From: Euglena gracilis
Taxonomy: Eukaryota > Euglenida > Euglenophyceae > Euglenales
Assembly: GCA_039621445.1 (NCBI GenBank)
Contig: CP154956.1
Coordinates: 10,415,443 to 10,479,442, forward strand
Direction: 5' to 3'
Length of the DNA stretch: 64,000 bases
Shown here: positions 37,601-48,404 of the stretch, piece by piece
Numbering within the stretch: the first letter of the stretch is position 1
How the letters are laid out: every line of letters begins with the position of its first letter
Notes under the pieces: generated by a model
Told to the model about the DNA's origin: nothing
Seen by the model: the letters and a program-made list of their open reading frames with translations, nothing else
Database searches by the model: none
Program-made: the position numbers and the translations under genes

Positions 37601-40600
37601 TCTCATGCCGCGCCATGCCATGCCCTGTTGTGTCATGCCACGCCATGTCACGTCGTGTTGTGTCATGCACGTCATGCAATGCCAGCCACGTCATGTCGAT
37701 GTTGTGCCACGTCATGTCATGTCACGTCATGTCACGTCGCTCCATGCCATTCCATTCATGTCATCTCACGTCATGCCACTTCATGCCACGGCATGTCTTG
37801 TGCATCTCATCGTGTCATCTCATGTGAAACTCACAAACACAAACACAGTCCTACCCCCGCACAGCCCAGCCTGTGCCTCGCAGCCCTGCCTGCAGCCGTG
37901 GCACGACATCCACTGTCGGCTGGAGGGCCCGGTGGCCCGCGACGTGCTGCAGAATTTCGAGGACCGCTGGCTAAAGCAGGCGTGCCCCACCACTCATCGT
38001 GGCTCCCGTCTGCCGGCTGTTGTGTTTTGGAAGAGTTTGTGCCACCAGACTTCCCGCACAAATTATTTGTGTGTTTTTATTTTTTCCTTTTTTTTTTACA
38101 GAACAGATGGAGTTGGTGAAGTGGTATCACATTTGCCTTTTTGCCTCCCATCCCCATGTGCACAGGCAGAGCCGAACACGGTCCTACCAACGTCCCTCTT
38201 GCACAACTTGGAGAAGGACCCAGAGCTTGCCTCGCCCTTTGAAGACCACGTCAGTACCATGGCTCAAGGAGGGGGAACATATGCATCGTGTAGTTTTTTA
38301 TGGGTGTTTTTTTTCCATCAGTTTATTAAAGTGTTTTGCTATGTTTTTACTGCACAAAAAAAAACTGCACATGGGCATTTGCAGTTTTTTTTCCCTTTAA
38401 AAACGCTGTGAAGCACATAGCAAAGGGGAAAAAATTCCATATGTATATGTGCAGTTTTCTTTGCATTTTTTTTGCTTGGAAATGGCGTGTGGTGCAACGA
38501 CCAATAAGAACTGAGTTTTTCCGAGGCCATTCAATCTGGAGATCGCAGTCGGTTTTCCCCTTAAATAAATTCTCCCCCGAACAACCCCCCCCCCCCCCCA
38601 AATGGAATCCCCTGGGATCCGATTTCGGGAGTTGAGCTATAACACCCCCCCCCTCGGCAAACACCAAAGGAGGGGATTCTTCTTTCTTGGATTGGTTGCG
38701 ACCTTCGTGGACAATGTTCTTGGCTTCGCAGAGGTGAGCACTGAACATTTTTTTTCATGTGGAAATTACCCAAGCATCATCAAATATGCAATATGCTTAA
38801 AAGTGAGGGGGAAAGGGTATTTCTATGCACTCCCGGTACACAGCGCCCAAAAAAAAACACTATATTTTGGAACCTGCCCAAAAATATCCCAAAAGCCATA
38901 ACCCAAGAGCTATAACCCTCTATGATTGCTATTAGTTGACCCCGGGGGGGGTGTATTTTTGAATTAAGTGGGTGCCCGGGGAAATGTTCCAGTGACACAC
39001 GGTGTCATTGACCCCCGGCTGTGACGCAGCTCCAGGACTACGGGGCATTTTTCATTGCGTAATTGTGACATTGACGTGGTGTTGTTGTTGCCAACGGCAC
39101 GTTTGTGGAATATCGCCATGTCTTGGAGAAGGGGGGGAAGGTAGTCACCTAGCGGGGAAGTCGTTGACATTTTGGCCCCGAACAGTGCAGATTGAGAATT
39201 CCGTAGAAGGCCTGCACACAAGGAGGGTTTCCCCCCCCCCGGCCGGAAGCCATTTGGCCTATGTTGGCTGACTTGTCATTTTGAGTTACCACTCAGGCTT
39301 GAGTTCCCGGATTTGTTGTTGGACCTGGTTGGTGTCCTAATCAGTCGCGACGGACTGCCAAATGTGAAAAACGAGAAACAAAGAGGTTTTTCAGGCGGGC
39401 AGAAGAAGAAAACAAATACGCACATCAAAGAAGCAATTTTATTTTATATTTTCGATTTCCGATTTCCGTTTTGCCGAGCCGCGGGACGACCCCGCCCCCG
39501 CCGGGGAGGCATGGGCCGTGCAGATGTTCCGGTCCATCGACACCAACTCCGCCCTCAACGTGTCGGAGGTGGAGAATGACCGGGGCTGGTCTTATACCCC
39601 TCCCCAAATAAACCGGGAATTATGTTATATGTTAATATATGTGTATATAAGTTATATATAAGTTATATGTTTATAAAGTTATATATGTGTATAAGTTAAT
39701 ATATGTGCATGTATATTATATATAATATATGTGTTAATATATGTGTTAATATATGTGTTAGTATACGTGTTATATGTTAATATATGTTAACATATATAAT
39801 ATATTCCATATGTAATAATATATGGAATTATGCTAATGTTGATTATATTATTTTTGTGGGGAATTATGCCAAGTAATGTGCCACCCCCTGCCACACCACT
39901 GTGAGGGATAGCGAGCCAGGCAGGAATTCTTGGGTTTCCCTCTGAAAAATGCTTGTTTTGGTAAGAACATTGTCAACGTCACAGTGCCGTTGTCCAATCG
40001 TTTTGTCAAAGCATGCAGTTTTGAGCGGCAATGTGCATTTCAGGCGCAGCTGCTCCATGGAACATTTTATCCCCCATTTCCCAAAAACTTGACAGGATCA
40101 GGTGGGGAAGGTCGGACCCCCCTCTGGTCCAGGAGGGAGGGGGGCAGGGGGACACCTCTCTCCACCTAAACAGTGGTGAGGTCCGGGTGACCGACTTTCA
40201 GCCCCAGACTGAAAAAAATTGCTTCCCACAAACGGTCAAGGCCATTTTGGGCAATTTTTCGGCAAAAATCAGCAAAAAATGTCCAAAATTCAAAAAAAAT
40301 TCCACACGAAGCGCTGGAGTGAAAAAGTGATCTTTTTGGGGGGTCCTGGGTGCGCCACCATCATCCCAACGTCACCAATTCCCATGCCATTGGTGACGTT
40401 CGGTGACAGGGTCCAGGATAGAAACCACATTATTTTGAACAAATTATTTGAATTCAAAAATGCACGGTGTTGGCCAATAGCTGCCACATTCCTAATTCCA
40501 TTAATCATCTCATTTGACGAGCTGTTTCTAAGGCTCTTAGGAAGGCTTCAGATGGCTTTCAGGGTACAACTTTCAAAGACTTTTCAAGGTTTGCAAAAAA

Positions 40601-42344
40601 AATTGGCTGTGCAGTGGTAACCCTCATCACAGGTCCCAAAAAGCCCCACACCCGGGGTTTTGTCGGCTGGCGGTCATGGACATGAAGGACAGGACGGTGT
40701 GGCGGTTGTGGCGGCCAGGAATGGGAGTGGGACAGACCCCGGCGCTGGCTGCCACAATGCCTACGTGTGGGCGATCCGGCAGGCGCAGCGCTTCATCTAC
40801 CTGGAGAACCAGTACTTCATGGGGGGGGCGATGGCGTGGGAGGGCTTCGACGACCGCGCCCACAACGTGGAGTGCAAGCAGATCATCCCCGGGCAGGTCG
40901 GGGCACCGCCGGGTTGCAGGCTGCACATATTCCAATGCGCTGGGCTTCGTGGGAGAACAACTTCAAACACCTCGCCCAGCCGTCTGGGTGTTGCAACCCG
41001 ACGTGTGCCCCCCTCCCCGTCCTACCCCCCTCCCGCCTCACCCTCCCCTCGTTGGCACCCCAGGCTGTTGGAGAAGACATGCTCCCCCCTTTTACATTTG
41101 GTTCTGCAGCCCATTAGCCTCCCATGGCTGCCGCGTGCCTGTACACACATTAAACTGTTTCAAGAAAACGGTGTTTAAAGGGAAACGGTTTTCTGTTGCC
41201 CCATGTTTTTCCCAACAGTGTGAAATGAGGCCTCTGCCTCAAAAAAAAAACGGTGTGCTGTGTTGCTTTCTGCTTCCGTAAGGTTTTATCCTCACCCTTG
41301 CCTCCCTTTTGACCCCGATCTGTCACGGTCGAGATCGCGATGCGCATCGCCACCAAAATCCGGCGGGGGGAGCCATTCTCGGTGTACATAGTCTTGTTCA
41401 GGCTGTTGTTTAATTCAAGATTCCCTTTGCCCTTCCCCCTGGCGTCAGGAGGAGGATGGAAGGTTCTTGGTGTTAGAGCAAAGACTGGCGCAGTACTACA
41501 GTTTTGGGTTTTTAGGCATATGTTAAAATTTTCTACATGTACGTTTTGTTTTGTTTTATGTATATATCTTTGTATATATATGTATATATTTATATGTACA
41601 TATATAAATATATGTATACATATACATATACATATATATATATATATATTATTTTGTTTTTTTCTTTTTTACCTCCGCCCAATGCGGTTAATTGCTTTGA
41701 GTCGTGTTTATTTGACACCTTCCCCCCACCCGCATGGGTTCATGAAAGAACAGCCCGGGGCCACCACTGTTCCCCGAGGGGCGGCCGGACACGGCGGCCA
41801 GCCAGGGCATGCTGTTCTGGCAGGCGGAGACGTTCCGCATGATGTACCGCAAGATTGCCGACGCCGGCCAGGCAGCCCATCTTCCTGGCTCCCCGAAACA
41901 CATCCACGCACGCTCACACAAACACGCACGCGCGCGCACACACATGCACACACACTACCATGCCCTCAACGTAAGCCCGAGATTTATGTTCGTGCAAAAA
42001 AACATCACTTCAGTGTTCACGTACAGCAACTTGACATGACATGACGGAAAGCCCACAAGGCCCCCTGCCCCTGGGAAGTGTATCGATTGACTTATCAGAT
42101 GGCAACTTCCCAGTAGGGGCGCCAGGTGCCCTGCTCTCTTTCACAGTACCAAAATGCCATATCTTCATGGCGCATTTTGTTTCGAAAATGGTCGGTCCTA
42201 ACACGCCTGTGTTCGCCGTTGGGTTTGCCCTCCCCCCAGACCATCAGACCACCCACCAGAAACTGCACCCGCCAACCTCATAGGAAACTGTCACCCACCT
42301 TGTGACCACTGACCACTGTGTGTGCGTGTATGTTTGTGTGTGTT

Positions 42345-42380
<36 letters not shown>

Positions 42381-45300
42381 CATAATAACGTTCACACACA
42401 ACATATTCAATATTAACGTTTTTTGGGGGGGCCCAGCCGAACGCAGCAACCCGGTCACTGCAGAAGGGCTGCTGCTCCCATCCACAAGTGGGGTCCCCGT
42501 GGGGCCCACCCCACGCACTACCTCAGGCAGGGCTGGCCGGGGCATGCCCCCCCCCCCCCCCGCGTGCGTTGCAGTGGAAGCATCGGATTGACAGCCCATC
42601 AGGAGTCAGGCAAAAGCAAGCAACGGCGACCAGAGGGTAAGGCAAAGCAATTTGTGTGCAATAAAACAGTTGCAATTGTGCGCCGTTTGATGCACAGCAG
42701 AGTCATTGGGGAGACTGCTGCTGAGGTGTGGTGTGTGCGGTCGGCTTCATAATGTCTGCAATGAACAGGACATGTCTGCCAGGGAGGCCGAGTTGAAAGG
42801 GTAACTCGTGCTTGGGCAGACTCATGGGAAGCCAGACTGGTTACATAGGTTCCTCTGATGCGGTTTCAGCCACAGAGGTAGTTTCATATTCAGCCTGGCC
42901 AAACGAACTGGGCAAAAAACTTCTTTTTGCAGGTGGTGGTAAAGTCGACAAAAAGAATCCTCCTGCTGTAGCCATTTTTTTGTTTAGGACAGAAGCATTT
43001 TTTCTGTGTGTCCATATGAACGTTGTGTATGCATATCGAATGCCTATGCCATGCTCTATATGTGTGTCTATTTTGTGTGTATATGTGTGTGTATTGTGTG
43101 TTCTGTGTGTGTATATTATGTGTTGTGTGTGTGTGTGTGTGTATGTGTATTGTGTGTTGTGTGTGTGTGTGTGCATGGGTGGGTGGTTTGTTGGGTGGTT
43201 GGATGGGTGGGCAGTGAGAATGTTCTGGCTTACCCCTTCCCCCCCTCCCCTGGCCGCAGCGTCTTCTTCCTCGGCAACCGGGAGCCAGACTTGCCGGTCA
43301 CGATGCCTTCGGAGCTGCAAGGCCGCCTGCGGGAGGCGCAGCAGCGGCTGCTCCAGAGCCGGCGGCACACAGAGCAGCGTACTCTTTGTGATGTTTTTTT
43401 TTCACCGTTTTTTTAAAAAAAAACCTGGTGAAACTGAACTGACGAACTGGTGGTTTTTCTAAAAGGAAACAATGGATTTGTATTTTTTAACAAAAATTCG
43501 GACAGTTTCTGACCTGCTTGTTTTTTGTTTTTGTTTTTGAATGTACATACATCGCACTTTCATATTTGGAGATTCTTCGCCCAGGTCGTTTGCGCATTTT
43601 TGGTTTGTTTTCCGCATTGTATCAGGTGCATTGTATTACCAATTACTAACAGAAAAGTTGTTGAGCGGCTTTCACTGCCATCTTTGAACCAATTTAATTG
43701 CCCCGTGTCATAACATCAACAAACAGTGGCCACAAGTTTGGTGTGAATCTTCGGCCAAATGCCCACGCTGCCCTGCTGGCACCAAATCTACGTCCATTCC
43801 AAAATGGCAGCCAGCGTGCCTCGTCACTCATTTGTCAATCAAGCCTTGGGTGGGCAGTGAAGACAGCAGAGCGAATTCAAAAAAAATACGGGGGCATGGA
43901 TAGGGCTCTGCACACGGCACCACGCGTCAGGGTGTTGTGCATGCATCATTGCGTGCCTGCATTCATTTGGAAGGAGTTGTTGAATGACTTCCGTTTGTGG
44001 ACCAAATATATTATTTGTCTTCATAACGTTTACATTTTACATGGCAGCTGGATGGATTGCAGCGTGTGTTACGAGGTCTTTGTATCCTGGATGTCACATT
44101 GCATGGGTATTATGGTTGTCATTCCAAAATTTTCATTGTGTTGATCCGTATAGTGTACATCCTGGAGAGCCCCTGAAAACGTTTCTTTTTTCTGTGTTTA
44201 ATTGTGGTTTTGTCGCCTTTTGGGGGGGCATCTATGTGAACTGGAGGCTCGACCACTCAAGGGTGAAGGGTTCCAGCCATCCAGTAGCCCGTTTCATGTT
44301 TTGTCCTCCCCCGCTACAGGGTGAGTCATGCTGCAGGTGATCTTCGACGATGAATACGTCATTGTCGGCTCTGCAAACATTAACCAACGTTCCATGGATG
44401 GCACACGAGACACGGAGATTGCGGTGGGTGGTTACGAGACCAGGCCGATTGCGAGATTGCGAAGGTTGAGCTTACCTCCCCGCACCCCGATGTGGCAGCC
44501 ATTTTCTTTTGTTTCCCCAGTAACGGCTTTGTCAACTTAATATGATGGGGATTGTTCCAGTTGGTTTACAGCAGGGGATATGAGCTTTGGTACCAATTAC
44601 ATCCACGTCGCATATGCACCACACGGTGAGAGGATGCAACCACTTTTCACATGTTTCTTTCTTTTGGAAGGTCAATGCGCAGAATCAGGGCATTGTTTAA
44701 GAAAGTTTGGCTCCATCGCCGGGGGGGGGGGTCTAATCAGCCAGCAGCCTTTTTCCATCCCTGGACCCCACCATGGACGAGTTACATTTATAATTTGTAG
44801 TTGCCTGAAGGGCTGAACGGGAACGGATTTTTCGCTTTCGAGGTGCAAAAATGGGCAAAAGTGGGCCGGATTTGGGTTAGCCAGGGCGAATTTCGGGTGA
44901 ATAAATCGAATTATTGTGTATTTTGGAGTTTGCACTTTCGATTTTTTGGCACCTGTTTCGACCCCGGTTGGGCCTAGTTCCAGCCCTGGGACCCCCATGG
45001 GGCGGGGACAGCCAACAGCTTTTTTTCAAGCCAGCCCATGTTTTTTAGCCTCTGAGCTAGACCCCCCAAGGGGGGACAATGGTTTTATTAGGGGACATGG
45101 CACAGAGCCAAAACTTGGAATCAATCACCAGCATCCCTTCTGTGTCCGAAGGTGGCCGCCTCAGGATTGGGCCTGTACCTCCCGACACCAGAGGGGGAGA
45201 TGTGCTTTTTTTGGAACTGTTTTTGTGTTTTTTATTTTGGGGAAGTTTTTTTCTTGTTGTTGCTACTGCTGCGGCTGCGGCTGCGGCTGCGGCTGCTTTG

Positions 45301-48185
45301 CATTGCTTTGCGTCGCGATTTTTGGGGGCATAAATATTTTACATGTATGAATAAAAAATTATAATCACAGTAATAATCATAATCATCATCATTGTTTTAT
45401 ATATTATGTTGCATCATATTCATTGTGAAAACGTGTACCAGAGTTTCTGGGTGTTTGTTCATTGCGCATTTTTCATTGAGGCGCAAACCTCTGATTTTTT
45501 GTGTGTCTCTGCAATTGTGGTGGGTCACGTCCCCCCTCTCCTGCCCGTGCGTCACGTGCCACCGGTCTGACGCGGGTGGCCCACCGCCGAGGCCCTGACA
45601 GGTCGCTCCCCCGCGGCCACGCCCAGCCCCCCCGCCACACGGTGCTGGCGGCTCTCTGCGCCGCTAAAATGGGTGGCTGTGTGGGGGGAGGGGCGATAAA
45701 TAGGCCGTTAGGCAAATAGGGCAAGCACAACGGGGGAATAATAAACAGTGTGGCAAGGTAAAAAGACTCCCGCGTGGGCAAAAAACAGTAATCCACAACA
45801 CGCGGGAGTGCGCCGCAGGACCGTGGGATTTCCCAATAAAAAAGTCTCAAGTCACAGATCAAACTACCCTTCTTTGTTGTCCCCCACTCTTCTGCCTGGA
45901 CATATCCTTCTCCCTCTCCCTCACTGCCCACACAGCATTCTGCATACAGCTTTACAGCGCAGTTTGAAAAAAAAAAAATGGCTGTCCGGCCACACATTTC
46001 TTTCAGGTTTTGCAGACCTCCCCCCCCCCCCCAGAGCAAACTGGGCCGGAAGCGAAGTTCGCCGGCCATAAACAAACAAGCCTTAGTGCAACTAGGGGGG
46101 GGGGGCGGCTTGCCAGCCTCGATTTTGTGCCAGTCCAGCTGCCGCAGCACCCCCCCCAGGGGGTTTTTTTAGTCGGGGCCCCCCGGGGGGGGGTAGGGGG
46201 GGGGGTCCGGCCGAGCCCCCCCCCCCCCCGTGGGGGTGGGATATACTTTTCGGCGCCGAAGGCGCCGAAAAGGTGCTATTTTTAGCACTTTTCGCGATTT
46301 TTCGGCCATTTTTTGTTGGTCCCCCGGGACCCCCCCCCCCGGGGGCCCGCCCCCCCCGTGGGTGGGGGGGGGCGCTCCCTCCCCCCCCCGGTCTTAAAAA
46401 AACCCCCTGACCCCCCCCCCGTGGGGAAGGGGGGTGCTGCTCGCCCTTTTTGGAGGGTCCCGCCCAAAATTTTTCGACTCAAGCACAAAGCACCGAAATA
46501 CTTTGAAAAAGAAAGTGTTCAAAAACGGCAAAAATGTTGCTTTGGAAGGTTTGGGGGGGGGGGTATCGTCAGGTTCGCATTTTTTTTCCAACACGGTGTT
46601 TTGCAGGTCATTTTTTAGGCAGTTGTCCCTTTCGGCCTAGCCCGGCCCAGCTCAGGTCCAGGCAGGGTCAAGCCCCCTCCCCCCCCCAGGGAGAGGGGGG
46701 CTGGCAAGCCCAAATTTCTAGCCCTAGCCCAGCAACCCCCTCGGGGTCCTTGAATAATTGCATGGTCCTGGCACATGCAAAAAAATGCACAGGATAATTG
46801 GGCAGAAGTAGCAAAAGTATGTCAACATTGGCATCTTTCCATCTCTATCAATATCTATCAATATGACATCTACCACCATCCATCCACCACCAAAAAAATC
46901 GTTGAAGGGTGCTTTTCTCTTAATTGTAGACCCCGTTCGAGCCCTGGACCGGCCTATGGCCGGCTCTTGTGCCCGGGGGCGGTCCCTAAATGAAAATTGG
47001 CCCATTCTGTAATGATTGCCGCTTGCTTTGGGTGGTAATCCGTGCATTCGTGTTGCGTGTGTGTGTGTGTGTGTGTGTGTTTTGCTCATGTCTGTGTGTG
47101 ATGGTGTGTGTTGTGTTGTGCAGCTGCTTGTGTGCTGAGTATTCTGAGTTCACATTGAAAGGTCCTGATCCGACTGGATACTATTTACTGGCTTGAAAAA
47201 CATAGTGGAATTTATTATTTGGGCGGCCCTCAGGGGGGGGGTTATTATTTGGGGGGGTTTATTATTTGGGGGGGGTTATTATTTGGGGGGGGTTATGTGT
47301 ATGTGTGTTGTGTATGTGTGTTGTGCATATGTGTTGTGTGTGAAGTCAGGGTCCAGGGTGGGGGTTTATTATTTGGGGGGGGGGGTTATTATTTGGGCAA
47401 AAATTTCGAAGGCGAAAATCGGCCCGAAACCCCTCCACAGGCCCCAATGGTCACTTTTTTGGCATTTTTGGGCTTTTTTGAAAATTGGGTGATTTTTTTG
47501 GCACGTTTTCTGCACCAATTTGACCCATTTTTGTGATTTTTGGCAACATTTCTGTTAATTTTTGACTCTGTTTTTCTTTGGCTTCACACCTGCCGGAGGG
47601 GGGGTTTACCGGGGGGGTTATTATTTGGGGGGGTTTACACAGCACACACACACATGCACCACACACCACACACCACACACCACACACCACACACCACACA
47701 CCACACACCACACACACACACCACACACACACACACACACACACCACAAAAACACAATACACGATGACACACGCACACACGCACACACACACAATTATGT
47801 ACGCACGCACGTACGCACACGGCACACACACATGCAAAACACACATATGCAACACACGCATTACACTACATTGCATTACTTACATTACACCACACACATT
47901 TATACACACAAAACACACCACATACACATGAATAACACACAGATGCTGCGGTGTGGGCTGCCACCGTTGCGGCACTGCGCCTCCGACTGTGGGCGGAGCA
48001 CCTCGGCAAAGTGGACCCTGTGTTCTTAGAGCCCGACAGCCCCGCCTGCGTCCAGGCGGTGCGCTCAATGGCCGCCGCCAACTGGCGCGCCTACAGCGAC
48101 CCCCAGGGGGTGCTGGGCAAGCACATTTGGGTGTTAAATGTTGGAAGAGGGCTTATTCACTACCCACCTGCTCCACATGCGCTCG

Positions 48186-48223
<38 letters not shown>

Positions 48224-48366
48224 CACGCACGCACGCACGCACGCACACGCACACACACACACACACACACACAGAGAGAGAGAGGGAGATACACACACGC
48301 ACGCACGCACGCACACACAAACACAGCACACATGCACGCACGCACACACACACACACACACACCGA

Positions 48367-48404
<38 letters not shown>

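Noticed and set aside
41967-41993. PEIYVRAKK, resembling the H-x-K region of phospholipase D (YVHAK)
   Set aside because: It lies upstream of the FFLGNRE exon, the wrong order for the family, and lacks the His.
46925-46990. GTTCGAGCCC motif, possible tRNA B box
   Set aside because: No acceptable cloverleaf or A box around it.
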